A DNA stretch of 64,000 nt from Sanguinoderma infundibulare (GCA_032821775.1 JAVLRN010000003.1:1116001-1180000); one strand, 5' to 3'. Shown: positions 34,486 through 46,018, counted from the stretch's first letter. Translations and numbers: made by a program. Notes: generated by a model not told the origin, from the letters alone.

Positions 34486-36201
34486 TTAATAACCATAGCC
34501 CCTGCCGCCTCCGCCGACCATCGCGACAGCGTTCTTGTTTGGTGGCGGGAGACTGACGTTCACGCTCACTGGTGGACCGCCTGGGCCGCCCACACCGTTG
34601 ACCCCGGGTCCAACGCCCACGCCGGCACCGACGGGCATGCCCCCGCCAGTGCCAGACACTGACATGGGCACAGGCTGGCCAACCGAGGCGGCACCGACCA
34701 GAGCCGAAAGACGGGCGATCTCCTCTCGCGAAGCGACGAGGGCCGTTGTCAGCCGCTCGTTCTCGTTTGTAAGGTACTCGACCTTGGCCTGGAGCTGCGC
34801 AAGCCACGCCTTCTTCCGCTGACGGCACTTGAGCGCAGCTGAGGGAAAAAGAGGATCAGAGACCAGGACACGAGACGAGTGAAGCGACGCAGGCGGAAAT
34901 TTACCTTGGCGATTCCGCTCGAGGAAGTTTCGCCGTTTTTCCTCCTCGGTCTCGGGCTTTTTCTGGTTCGCACCCCCCTTCTTCGCGTTTGGGGGAGCGG
35001 GCATTGGGAGATCGTCCTCATCCTCCTCCTCCTCTTCTCCAAAGCTTTCCGATCTCGCGCGCTTCCCTCGTCCGTTGGTGCTGGTGCTCGCGGTGGTGCT
35101 CGAGCGGGTGCGCTTGGAAGTCCCCTTGGCAGGCGCTGTGTGGGGTGCAAGCTCGGGGCTCTCCGCAATTGGAGACTCCTCGTAGGTACTCTTCCGCTTG
35201 GTGCCGCGCTTGCCATTGGCGGGGGCCGGGGCGGGATTGCCGTTTGTGTGGGCGCTGGCCGCGGCGGCCTTTTCCTGCTCCTCGCGCTTAGTAAGTTCTT
35301 GATGGGCCTGCGAAAGAAGGAAAAGGCCATTCGTCGAGGAAGAGGCGGCGTCTACAGCCGAAGTGACGTAAGAGCCGTTAGCGGGTTGATTATTGTCACC
35401 GCGCGTTTGATTCGAGTAGGGCGCGGTATGGGAGACGGACAGGGGCGAGGGGTTTGTAGGAGACGTGTTATGGTGATTGTTGTTGGGGGGAACGGCACCA
35501 GTAATGGCGGAGAGGGTGTTTGGGGTAATTGTCGCGACATTAGAAAGGGAAGGCGCACCGTTGGTACTCATGAGGTTGAGCCAGGCGGCGGTGCCAGGGG
35601 ACGGTGGAGGGAAGACGGGGCCGCCAATGATAGGTGTGAGGCCTGTACCGGGGGTAAGGCCAGTGCGGGGAGTGAGACCGGTGCGGAAGGAGGCGGGGTC
35701 GAAGCCCGGGAGGGGTTGGTCATTGTTGCTGTTGGGCTGGGGACCAGCGAGCATGGCGGGGGACAGGGGCCCGGACCTGAGCGAGTTGGAGAGGCCAGAA
35801 GAGAAGCCCCATGAGTAGGAAGGATCGGAGGGAGAGCTGATGGCATCTATGGGTGGAAGGGTGGGTTTCGCGGTGTCGTCGCGGTCGTGCGATTTTGAGG
35901 AAGGGCGAGAGTCATCGTGGGAGGAGTGGGATGCGGACGAGCGGCTTGTCGAGTCGGGGCTCTTCTGCTGAGTGCGGAGGGAGGAGTCGTTTGTGGGGCG
36001 CGCGAAGGACTGTTCGAAAGGGTTGGGCTCGAGATCAAAATTGCTTCGCTTTGGCTTCTGCGGTGGGCGCTGCTGGGAAGAGGATTGCTGGTGATGCTGG
36101 GAGTCGCGGGAGGGGGAGGGGGACGGGTCGGTCTTGCGAGGGATGACGTTGTCGTTGGAGGAAGCGTGCTGAGGGCTGCTGGCGAGGACTGGAGAGGTCA
36201 T
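34486..36201 (-). CDS. bZIP transcription factor, Atf1/CREB type
   Basis: Stress-response type ATF/CREB factor. Two exons (36201-34905 and 34838-34486) give 549 aa. The N-terminal part has the Aft1/Atf1 activation-region motif NFDLEPNPFEQSF, followed by long Ser/Pro/Asn-rich disorder with repeats (RTGLTPRTGLTPGTGLTP). Near the end lies the basic region RRNFLERNRQAALKCRQRKK, then a leucine zipper (QLQAKVEYLTNENERL), and a Gly/Val/Pro-rich tail. The 66-nt intron cuts the basic region exactly between NRQ and ALKC; it has no stop in frame, so retention would insert 22 residues into the DNA-binding helix. An upstream in-frame ATG at 36276 exists, but the ATG at 36201 starts the family-like MTSPVLASSP. 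Confidence 0.93.
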   Translation of the reverse strand: MTSPVLASSPQHASSNDNVIPRKTDPSPSPSRDSQHHQQSSSQQRPPQKPKRSNFDLEPNPFEQSFARPTNDSSLRTQQKSPDSTSRSSASHSSHDDSRPSSKSHDRDDTAKPTLPPIDAISSPSDPSYSWGFSSGLSNSLRSGPLSPAMLAGPQPNSNNDQPLPGFDPASFRTGLTPRTGLTPGTGLTPIIGGPVFPPPSPGTAAWLNLMSTNGAPSLSNVATITPNTLSAITGAVPPNNNHHNTSPTNPSPLSVSHTAPYSNQTRGDNNQPANGSYVTSAVDAASSSTNGLFLLSQAHQELTKREEQEKAAAASAHTNGNPAPAPANGKRGTKRKSTYEESPIAESPELAPHTAPAKGTSKRTRSSTTASTSTNGRGKRARSESFGEEEEEDEDDLPMPAPPNAKKGGANQKKPETEEEKRRNFLERNRQGKFPPASLHSSRVLVSDPLFPSAALKCRQRKKAWLAQLQAKVEYLTNENERLTTALVASREEIARLSALVGAASVGQPVPMSVSGTGGGMPVGAGVGVGPGVNGVGGPGGPPVSVNVSLPPPNKNAVAMVGGGGRGYGY

Positions 36202-36305
36202 GACGTCCAGGCAGAGGAAAAGGCTGTTCGGGAGAGGATGACGACGAGAGCAGAGTTGCGTGTGCCGTGAAGTCACCAGTTCCCCCTGATCCTAATGACG
36301 AACGC

Positions 36306-36313
36306 TGACGTCG
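36306..36313. promoter_or_regulatory. CRE-like site upstream of the bZIP gene
   Basis: TGACGTCG differs at one base from the palindromic ATF/CREB site TGACGTCA and lies about 105 bp upstream of the ATG. Feedback control by the encoded factor is possible, by inference only. Confidence 0.35.
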
Positions 36314-39300
36314 TTATGTACACCAGAACATCAGCGGAGTCCAAACCACTCTCACACAGGCCCCCCGCCACCCTCCCCCTCCGGGGTCCCCCCGCCCGAA
36401 ACAACGTCATGGTGGGCAAGGTTCTGTCGCTTTTCTCAGCCCCTGCGCCGTCCTCCTGTCCCCCGCCAATCGCCCGCCCATGCAAGGTCCATGGCCGCCG
36501 CCGCCGCCTTCCTGCACTCGGCCTGCACCGCTCCCGCCGCTCTTCTGCGCCTGTGAGTCTGTATTTCGCGATCTTCTCGCTCCACCCCTGTGATGTGGAC
36601 CGCCAATTTTTTCTCGCGTTTTCGCCTTATCTTCTCTCCGCCGGTCCTCTCGCGATCGGGTCTAGCCCGGTCCTCGTTTTACCCTTTTGCCCCGCCAGAG
36701 AGCGCCAGAGTTGGACTCGAGAGCGTTCGGCATCTTCCTCTCCTGAGAGTCCCCCGCGCGCCAATCGACGTGATTCCGTCGCGCGAGCCCTCCTCTTTTC
36801 CGCTCGTCCGTGTGCCCTCGTTGCTTCCCGCTCTCTGCGCTCGCACAGCGCCCGTTCCTTTCGAACTTTCTTCCCCGTCCGCGAGGCCTGCCGCCTTCCA
36901 TCGATCCTCCTCTGCTGATCCGCCACCCTTCTCTCTCACCCCCATGACCTCCTCCGCTCCGTCCCTCCGCGCCTCCCGCTCTTCCCCTTGACCTCCTCCA
37001 AGCACCATCCGCTTCCTCCAGTGTCATATTCCTGACCATATCGCATACTCTGCTACCCTATCGTCTTTCTCGCTTCATAACTCGCACCCAACTCACGCAC
37101 ATCACTCTATGCCGTACACAATGATGCAACATCACCGGTACCTCCCCTGCCTCACCCTCTTTCTCTGTCGCTGTTAGAGACTCTCCTGTCCATCATCATC
37201 CTGCTGAACTATCCTTTCGCTCGTGCCTTTGACACCCCACCCATCTGCCATACGACCGTTCTCGCAGCACCCCATCGGCGAGCTTAACCACACTCTGATC
37301 GTACGTGATACCTAGCTGATCGTCTCTTACTTTCTCGGATCCTTCATGCGTCATGCCCACCCGTGTACGTCGTCTACACGCACGTCTTCCTCATCGTTTT
37401 CCACCTCTTGATCCCGGCATTCAAACGCTCCTCGACCTCCTCGCAAACGCTCGCCATTCCCATTCTGGATTTCAGAGTACCGACTAGAAGATGCGTTCAA
37501 AATGAAGCCCACGTTGCCTTCTTCTCCCCCCAACACGCCCCAGCATGTGCACGAGCCTATGCAGCCTGCGCCCTGCACTCCACCGATCGGCCTGGACCCC
37601 CGAGGGCTTCTCGATTCATTTCACACTCATTCCATTGGCTATTGAGCTCTCAGCAATGGGAGCCCTCCTTCCCGTTCCTGAACTCCGAGCCCCAGCGTCA
37701 ATGCCGACACCCGTTCCGTAACCCCCCTCCAGGCGGCGGTCCTTCCCCGGCTCCGTCGTCGTCGGCCTTGGCCCAGATCCGTTTCACCCCAGTGGATATC
37801 TGGGGGCGGCGTACCCGCAGATAGATGTTGGACTCGGACGTGAACGATGGCCTGTAGATCCGTCATAGATGCATATCCCAGAGCGAACCGACGGCCTGGA
37901 CTCTAGCCTAGTCCAATGCCAGGCGTTCTATCCCCTCCGAGATGCGCGAGCACACACGCCAACATCCCCATTCCGACGTCTTCGCCTTCGCGCTTCCCTC
38001 CGCTATAGAATTGTCTGTCCAGGTGAGCCCTCACCTCGATCTCTCAAGTCCTTGTGCTAACTACTACATGCCCCGCTAAGCGGCCGAGCCTAGCTAGTTT
38101 CGCACCCCAGCCCAAAACCTTCTGAGCTCCAGAACGCTGTGCGACGTGAGACAGCAGCGTTCATCAGCGACTCAATTTGTGCTGGACACGATGCGTGTCG
38201 CGTGCGATGCGCAATGCTCGGGTATTTGGATCTCAGCGATGCGACGCAATCGCGGACGCAGTCAGACGAGAGCATGACGCGATAGCCCCTCGGCTATCCC
38301 ACCACGCTTTCCGCGCTCGTCCGACCTCGATGCCAATGACCTCATCCTCGAGCTCGCTGCCCACAAACGCACGCTAATCTCTCATCTATCTCAGCCTGCA
38401 CTTCGTCGCCCGCTAGGGTCTTGAGCTTCGCGTCGCGGTTCTCCTCGCCTTCCCGCCTTCTGCTGTAGCAAGGCCCGTCGCTTCCAATGCGGCCCCGGCC
38501 CTGACGATGCTCCGAGTCGCCCCACGTGTCGGGGCAGGTTCCGCGCAGAATGCCCCACACGAACCTTGCAGAGACGTCTCGAAGCCGAAAGTTCCTGCCA
38601 GCCCACGACGCCTCCCACCGTGCATGTGCACGTCACCGCGTTCGCTTCGCGTGGGAGCGCGCCGACGCCCGAGGGCTGTCAGTCGCTCCCCAGGCAGGAG
38701 GGCCAGCTGCCTGTTTTACGGTTACGGTTTCGCTCGGCCTCGTTTGGCTTTGGGGCCGATAGCAAGCTTACGTTGCCTGTGTGGTGCGACTGCAGTCCAT
38801 AACAGTACATGCCCGCCGACCCTGATTTCTGCCACGGCCTTGGCGATACCGACGCCGACGATGGCTTCCGTTCCGATGAGGTCAGGCAGCTCGGGATGAA
38901 GCTTCGGAGCGCCCGCGTGTTCCGAATCCGAACTTGAGCGACTTCTATAATTCCTCCGCCGAGTCCGCGGAACCGCAGCAATTGAGTTTAAAGGGTCCCT
39001 CTCGCCGCGTCCAGTCTCCTTAGGAATATCGCCGAATCTGAATCCATTCCACGACTAGGTGCGCCGTAATTTTTTTTCGCAAACACGAGGTATGGTGATA
39101 TGATCCAGACCCCACCTTCAACCTCAGAGTTTCGCTCCGTGATATCACGGCTATTCGACGGTTCAGAAGTGCGATTTTTTCTGGCTCCTTGTGACACTGG
39201 ACCCGTGATAATGATCTCGAGAGTGGCGAAAACTTCCATACGCCTTGCCCCCCTTCCGCCCCTTCGAGACCGTGCCGCGCGTAAGAAACGACATTCTGGC

Positions 39301-39367
39301 TGGAGGGCGATCGATGTGGCGGGCACATTTGGCTTGCATTCGGAATCGGAGGACCTGAATGCGCTCA
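36314..39367. other. pyrimidine-rich upstream region and gene-free stretch
   Basis: From about 36,350 to 37,850 the plus strand is strongly pyrimidine-rich, which may reflect a long leader or promoter. A 48-codon frame from 37503 (MKPTLPSSPPNTPQH onward) looks coding, but it stops at 37,648 and I could not join it to other exons. From 38.1 kb onward I see nothing supportable. Confidence 0.35.
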
Positions 39368-39452
39368 GGTCCGACTCTAGGATTCGACCCAGACCCTCGA
39401 AAGTTTGTGGTTCAAACGCTTAGAGTTCGATCGCGCTCCACTAACGGGATCC
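39368..39452 (-). pseudogene. tRNA-Tyr-like relic
   Basis: On the minus strand a five-base stem TCGAA/TTCGA encloses CTCTAAG plus a roughly 16-nt intron-like insert, as in intron-containing tRNA-Tyr genes. The T arm CTGGG-TCGAAT-CCTAG lacks one loop T. The acceptor strands pair with one clear mismatch, and the D arm is too short. Anticodon position 34 would be C, making CTA instead of GTA. The defects suggest a decayed gene. Confidence 0.35.
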
Positions 39453-42400
39453 CACGCACCATGAAAGGCATCTCTATCGCCCGGTTGCGCTGACGACAGA
39501 TGTTTTTGCCGATCTAACGTAGTTGAGGACAGATAGGAGCGTGACGGAAAGTTTTGACGATCTGTGGTGTCCGCGGAGTGAACGCACTTCTTCTGCCTTC
39601 CCGTCGTACAGTATGTCGTATCACATGTACGAACACAGGACGGAAAATTTAGTGCGTGGACGATTAGGATGCGAGTCTGATTAGTGCTGTTCGCTGACGT
39701 GCACATTGGCGAGGGTGTGTATGATCTCGACTTGATCTCGACATACACCCGCACACCTGTCACGCCACGGCTGCGTTTTCTGCTCACCCATCGAAGCCGG
39801 ATCTCCAGAAGAAGAAGAGGCTGGGCTGGAAGCAGTCTAGCAGAGTTCTGTCGTTTTGCGAGGATTGGACCTGAAGCGATCGCGAAAAGTGTCACTGTTC
39901 GATCTGCTCGCCGGCGGAACCAAGATGCCCTGTGCACACATGTACAATTCGAAGAGAGGCGTCGACCGGCGCCGCAAATTCCGGATCGCGCGCCCGCAAG
40001 TTGGGCTGGACTGGACTCTGGGGCTCATGGGGAGCACCTAATGCGTGCCGCTGTATGGATGTGTACATGTATGGCGCCCATGGCCTGGCTCGAACGCGGG
40101 ACGCCCATCGGCGGTTCGCGATGCACTTCAGTTTTCGAAGATGGAGGCAAAAGATGGGGTGATCGGACGGACTTCTCGGTGTCAGTACACAGAGAACCCG
40201 GGCCTCGGTGGCTGTCAGGCGAACAGCCAATGTTCGTCCTCGCAAACGGCCCAGTCAGCTCCGTACCTTCGCCACATCCGCGGTGCGAATGCCTGCTTTT
40301 GGCTCTCGGAGCCCCTCACGCTGCTGCACGCACGCTTAGCGAGCTTCGTTTTCCTTCGCGCACAGCGCTTCGCCGTCCGTTAGGCTACCCCGCGCGCGTC
40401 AGGACCGTCCACACGCGACTGTATTGGCAGCTGGAGAGACGTACCCACAGACGCTATTTGAGGACAGAGTCCAAGCGTGTCGTGCGCTCGCCGCTCCGAG
40501 TTGCGAGCATCGACTACATAGCCGCCAGTCGACGGGGACCACGGCGGATTTCTCCGCGACCGTGGCCTGGGCCTGGGCCCCCCCGCAATCTTGCCGTCTG
40601 CCGCTGTCGATGCCCACGTAACATTGAAGCCTGAAAATTAAAGCAAAGTCCGGGGGTGGAGCAAGTGCGCCGTCGAACCCATGCGGGGGGGACCCTGTCT
40701 GAGGCAAGAACGGAAAAGGCGTGCTTCTATCTCTTCATCTTGCCCACGCGGGAATCTGGCCTGCGCTGTCTTCTCAGCATCGGTTCAAGATCCCATACTG
40801 GCTTCTTGAGACCCTGCTTCAGGCGACCTGGCAGAGCCCGGTATTGATACTATTCTTCTCGGCGTCGGTGTACGCTTCTCTTGCAGACATATGTAGTTGT
40901 CGCTTAGCGCTCCGAGGGCACGGCCGGTCCGCGCGGGGCAGGGACCTATCACTTACGCTCTGCCCGATACCAATGTTAGCAGCTGCCTCACACGCAGCTC
41001 TCATGCTCGCGGGTGCAGAAAATTGACGACACGCACGTCGCTTAGGGATCCTGTTCCGCACTGTCTCCGCCAGGTTGTGTGTGCGTTCGCGGAGCGCGGA
41101 GCCGGAAACGGCGAGGCGCTGCGAAGTGCCAGGTGCCAGGATTCGTGTGCTTTCCAGGCCATCGCGGACGTGTGCTCAACCGTGAGGGGATCATCGCGAT
41201 ATCGTGGGCAGTGCAGCGGAGGATGAGGGTGAGTGCAGGACGTCGAGCCTGGACCGTGTTCGCCGATGTGGCCTCCAGTAAAGACGAGAGCCTGGACAGA
41301 GATGTGGCGGAAGAGAAGAGGAGAACAGGGTCTAGATGGCGTTGTGAATCAGCGCTGAGCGGTAGTGCAGAACAGCTGCGGAACAACAACGAGATCCGCA
41401 ATGCAGCCGCTCGCCAGAAGTCGAGATGTCAGGCCCTTGGGGGGTGCAGTAGGCGGCATACCATGTTCGGCTACGGTGTGCCTCAGCTGTACACCGCACC
41501 CGGTGCATCTGTAGTAGATGTACGAAAGCTATGTGGTAATGGTTAGTCAATAATCCAACATTGCCGCAGAACTCACACCTCATGCGCCGCCATTCGGTAC
41601 TTGTCAATTGCGGATGTGTGGCGGGCCCGCGCTTTCTAGAGTAGATTCTCCTGGGACATGACGCCTGAGTGCCTTAGATGCTTTGCGCGAGGGGGAAATC
41701 GTCACATGCTGAGACTGACAACCCTGCTTGAAGGGTTGTGTGGCGGAAGCCGTGTCTATCTGACAACTCGATTGCTGCTGCGACGTTCTGAAAGGTTAAA
41801 GTATGTTATGAGCCATGTTGTTTGACAACGCTTCTATCCTGTAATGTGAAGGCGATCAGGAACAGATGCATCGGTGTTAGGGCGTGGACGGAAGGTGCAC
41901 ACTTGCCTCGAGCGGAGTGAGTTGACGTTTGCAGAACGTCATCTAATCGTACGCTCGGGTATGTTGTATAAACGTTTGCCGGTTACAGATGTGGAGGGAC
42001 TCTGAACATACAGATCAGCACGATTGACCCCGGATGCCCGGATATGCGACACAACCAGGAAATTTCTCATCAGAGGTAAGTCATGAGGACCTAGATTACC
42101 AGTAGCACCTACACCGAATGCTCAAGAACGTCGTTAGTGCGGTAGGTGTGCATTCTGGAGTGTGTATGGCCTACATTTGGAGGACCTTCGACGCCGGTAC
42201 CTTTTGCAACTTCAATGTAGCGACACGGTGCCAATTCCAGTTCAGCCACTGCTAGTGTGAACTTGCGTCAAACGCAGGAAGTCTCGCCTCCTACAGGCAC
42301 GCAATAGCCTAGTCAGTGAAATACCATTAATAGGGAGATCGGGACATACTACAGGAAATGAATCGCTGGTAGTGCCAGAGTGTGGTCGTGTCTTTCAGTG

Positions 42401-42853
42401 CACCAACTTGTAGCGGGCTCCCTATGTACAACGAGTCCCAGAGCGCTCAGCTCTCGTTGTGTTTTGAATGATGAATCTGCGGAAAGGAGCACAAATTCGC
42501 TCCACTCCCACCATTCAAGACCAAATTCCAGCCTCACGCTCAGGAGAGACTGAGAGGCGCCCATTCCGCCTCCAAGGCCTACCAACGCACCTTCTAATCG
42601 TAACGTTGGCGGAACGTGAAGTGTCAAGCGCAAGAGGGGGTGGCATAGACCATAGAAAGCATGGTAAACCGTACAAGGGCCATACAGGGATGAGTAGGGT
42701 GATGCAAGTAAACATAACAATCGTGAAGGGATGCGACCCTGTTCGCATGCATGACAGTTGGTACTGCCAGCCAACCCCCCAACGCCGGCTGACTGCTCTG
42801 CTCTTCCGGCTGCCGCTGCACGCCATCGACTCCGCGTCGATTTTGGAGACGGC
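39453..42853. other. 3.4-kb stretch without a supportable gene
   Basis: Long random-looking frames up to about 316 codons (39684-40634, plus) have no motif, no plausible start region and strong overlap with frames on the other strand. The section 41,600-42,850 is less GC-rich. No repeats or terminal inverted repeats were found by eye. Confidence 0.35.
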
Positions 42854-43649
42854 TTATACCTTGAAGCCACGCGACTTTCGGCGACCACGAGCACGCTCGA
42901 ACTACATCGCGGCAAAAGTGAGCTGTGAAACGGGGGAGTGGTATTGATTGAAATCGTACTTTGCGGCCTTTGGACAGGGTGTAGGGCTTCTTGTGCTTGT
43001 GGGGGCCCATGCCGAAGTGCTTGACGGCCTCACGAGTGTTCCTCTTGCCGCGGAGCAAGATGGTGTTCGAACCAGTGGGCGCACGGAGCGCGAGCTGGTC
43101 AAGAGTGAGGATTTCGCCGCCAGCCTTCAGGATGCGCTCCTTGGCAGCCGTGGTGAAGCGGATGGCGGCAATCGAAAGCTTGGGAACCTCAAGCAGACGA
43201 ACGTCGTCCGTGACGGTGCCAACGACCACGATGACCTTAGAGTCGCGATCGGGGGCATTGGCGGTCTCCTTGACAATGCGGGAAAGGGAAATGGGGGGGC
43301 GGTTGATCTTGGAGAGGAAAAGACGGTGGAGGATCGTCTGTTGCGAGCAAATACGTTTCAGTCCACTTCATCTGACATAATCTCTGCAACTCCGAATAAC
43401 CTTGTTGAAGGCAGAATCCGTGCGCCTGGCGAGGAAACGGTACAGCTGCAAAACGGATATTTGAATGATGGTGAACCAGAAATGTATGTGAAGAACGTAC
43501 CTTGACCAGCAAGAGCAGGTAGGGGTCCTCGCTCTTGGGGGCGGTACGGTTGCCCTTCTTGACGTGGTGCTTTTTGATGTCGATACCCTAGGTAGTGAGA
43601 CAGTCAAGACAGAGTTCGAGGACGTCGAGCAGCACATCGAGCTCACCAT
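42854..43649 (-). CDS. RPL18: 60S ribosomal protein eL18
   Basis: Large-subunit ribosomal protein. Five exons (43649-43647, 43587-43501, 43445-43401, 43337-42960, 42901-42854) give 186 aa, the usual eukaryotic length. Segments include [111 protein letters not shown] and the end [10 protein letters not shown]. The first coding exon is only the ATG, followed by GTGAGC. A plus-strand frame at 42948-43505 is its shadow. Divergent from the SR-protein gene. Confidence 0.97.
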
Positions 43650-43833
43650 CTTGCTTTTGCCGGGATTTGCGGTTCGGGGTCGTCTGGGTACACAGACCAG
43701 CGTCGGGCGGTGACAAGCGGTGGCTGAGAACTGTACATGACCTCAGCATAAGGTTTGGCGCTCATGGCGGACTCTGAATTTCGCACGACTAGGGCACCAA
43801 ACAAGGCCAAACGTCTTGCAGAAGCCAACCATC
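43650..43833. promoter_or_regulatory. bidirectional promoter RPL18/TRA2-like
   Basis: Two divergent start codons are separated by 184 bp. Each ATG is at once followed by a GTGAG donor, so the leader introns of both genes begin right at the start codon. The promoter must serve a highly expressed ribosomal gene and a splicing-factor gene. Confidence 0.6.
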
Positions 43834-44933
43834 ATGGTGAGTATCGCCCCCGCCCTCTGCCACGTCGTGCGCGTTGTCGTCCTCAACGCCCTCATTTTCC
43901 CCCTCAATGACCCCAATTTGCTAACTGGATGTTATGTGTTTCCCTTTTACTTAGTACTCCGACACCGTTCCCGCCGCCGACCCGTACAACGAGGCTTACA
44001 GCACGGAGCCCCCGCCGCCCTCTGCAGCGCCCGCCAACGACTCGCGGGATCGGGACCTTCCTCCCGCTAGAGGGCGATCCCGCTCCCGGAGTCCTCAGCG
44101 GTCTTCCAGCTACCGCAGGTCGCCTCCTCCTCGCCGCCCCCCTCATGCGCCCATTGTTTGTCCTTTTCTGTTTCTCGTGTTTACGTCATGTTTACCAGGC
44201 GAAGCAGGCGCCCAATCCCTCCAACGTGTTGGGGGTCTTCGGTTTGAGTATCCGTACGACTGAACGTGACTTGGACGACGAGTTCAGTCGGTTTGGCCGT
44301 GTTGAAAAGGTCGTCATCGTGTACGACCAGAGGGTACGTCATGTCGAGTTCATCGTCGTTCACCGTGTGCTGAACGTCGCGTCTAGTCCGACCGTTCGCG
44401 TGGGTTCGGATTCATCACCATGTCCAACACCGACGAAGCTGGCCGTTGCATCAAGGAACTCAATGGCGTGGTAAGCTGCTTTGTGACTTAGATTTATTTC
44501 ACGACCAAACTAACGTTGGATGTAGGAACTGAATGGCCGACGGATTCGTGTTGACTACTCGGTCACTGATCGCCCACACGCTCCCACCCCCGGGGAGTAC
44601 ATGGGGCACAGGCGTCGTCGTGGTCGCGACACGTACTCTGGCCGGGAAGATCGCTATGATCGTAACGACGACAGGGACCGCCGTGACCGTGACCCGTACA
44701 GGAGTCGTTACGACCGTGATGACAGGGACCGTGACCATTACGGCAGGGACAGCAGGGACTGGCGCGACCGTCGCAGTCCCCCTCCTCGGTCGCGCTACTC
44801 ACCGGAGTACAGAAGGCGTAGGAGCTACTCGAGGAGCCCCCCGAGGGGCAGCAGTCCCGCTCGCGCTCGGGACTATGACGCTCCGTCTTCCAGCGCTTTG
44901 CCCGCCAACGGCAATGGGGATTCTCGCTGGTGA
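43834..44933 (+). CDS. transformer-2-like SR splicing factor
   Basis: RRM-type RNA-binding protein with arginine/serine regions on both sides, as in Tra2 proteins, acting in pre-mRNA splicing in the nucleus. Exons 43834-43836, 43955-44155, 44199-44333, 44387-44470 and 44526-44933 give 276 aa. An N-terminal RS region ([20 protein letters not shown]) precedes the [35 protein letters not shown], then RNP1-like SRGFGFITM and [20 protein letters not shown]. The linker after the RRM is Tra2-like ([15 protein letters not shown]), and an Arg/Asp/Tyr repeat region ends in [13 protein letters not shown]. The first coding exon is the ATG alone. Confidence 0.93.
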
Positions 44934-45142
44934 AGCAACCGTGCGTTGACTGTCTCTACGTGTGCTCACCGTTGTGGCTATGCTTTGATTTCTTGGATGA
45001 GCGGCCCACTGTCGAAGCCTAGGGCACAGAAGATTGTCAAGCAGGACGAGGCGGTCTCGTACCCGCAAGGCTTACGTGACCTCAAGTTGTTCGTTTCCCC
45101 GTCTCTGGACTCCGTTCTCCCCTTCAATAGCACAAAATCAAC
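44934..45142. other. 3' region of the SR-protein gene
   Basis: No gene seen; presumably the 3' untranslated region and terminator. Confidence 0.35.
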
Positions 45143-45482
45143 ATGTCAAGTTTGCTTTCCGTACCGCCTCCAATGTTCTGTACCTTCCTACGACTACATG
45201 AAATGTTTGCAACTTCAAGTGCAAGACGTCTGGCATTTGATGGCGAAGATCGACACGTCTGGCGCGCGCTATTCCAAGATCTGAAATTGCTCCATGTGGA
45301 TGAACGTCGCTGCCGCGCATCACTACCGGTAAGGTCCGCCCTTGATATGTGCGCTGACATTTGCATAGGCGTTGAGAAGACTGCGTCGAAACGAGATTGG
45401 CCTTAAGACGTATCTTTGTTTGGTCTATGACCTCATCTTGGACGGCGCGTTTGGTCAAGCCCTGGATGTCCCATGTCCTTGA
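45143..45482 (+). CDS. possible short F-box-like protein
   Basis: Two exons (45143-45328 and 45369-45482) give 99 aa with both junctions at phase 0. The segment PPPMFCTFLRLHEMFATSSA followed by GEDRHVWRALFQDLKLLHVD resembles an F-box in spacing, especially the WRALF end. The protein is much shorter than normal F-box proteins, so it may be a fragment or not a gene at all. The 540 bases downstream to the next gene hold nothing I can support. Confidence 0.3.
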
Positions 45483-46018
45483 TGCGGTGAGATGAGGAAG
45501 AGGTGTGTACGATCCATGTAAATACTCGTTGCCTGTAGACATAGAATAATTTGCAATACATCGCCTGCTTGGTATTACGTGCGGCATGCCGCGCTTTTAC
45601 CTCGCGTATGCGCCGTCGATGAATCATGATGCCGTTCGTCCACGTCGGACACTGACGCGAGCCAACTTCGAACTGGTAAGTACGTGCAATGTACCTCGGC
45701 CGAGGTCCATTTGGGATGATGTTTTGTAAGGTGGCTGACGTAAGTACCTCGATGGCAAATCACTGCTCGTAGAGACTGATGGATCATGGTCACTTAAGGT
45801 TGTCACAAATGTAACTACATGATCTGTCTCCGACCGGCAATGGCTTGTCAGGTAGCTTAGTGGCACAAGCCCCACACGAAATTCCGAGGAAGGGAGGGAA
45901 TTCACCACCGTAACATCTCACGTGAAGGACGCAGCTAGGTGAGGATCCGTATAAAGGTCCTGTTTCATGATCTACCGTCAAGTTCAAAACTCCCCTCTTC
46001 GAGCTTTCTCACAGAACC

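Noticed and set aside
34879..35814. 311-codon plus-strand frame opposite the bZIP gene
   Set aside because: Shadow of the Ser/Pro-rich region; glycine/arginine composition is typical of an antisense frame.
37503..37649. 48-codon plus-strand frame MKPTLPSSPPNTPQH onward
   Set aside because: Looks coding, but has an early stop and no exon I could join; kept as a note, not a gene.
39684..40634. 316-codon plus-strand frame
   Set aside because: Arginine-rich with no family resemblance; open frames of this size arise easily in GC-rich DNA.
42948..43505. 185-codon plus-strand frame opposite RPL18
   Set aside because: It is the antisense shadow of the ribosomal protein gene, whose protein is unmistakable.
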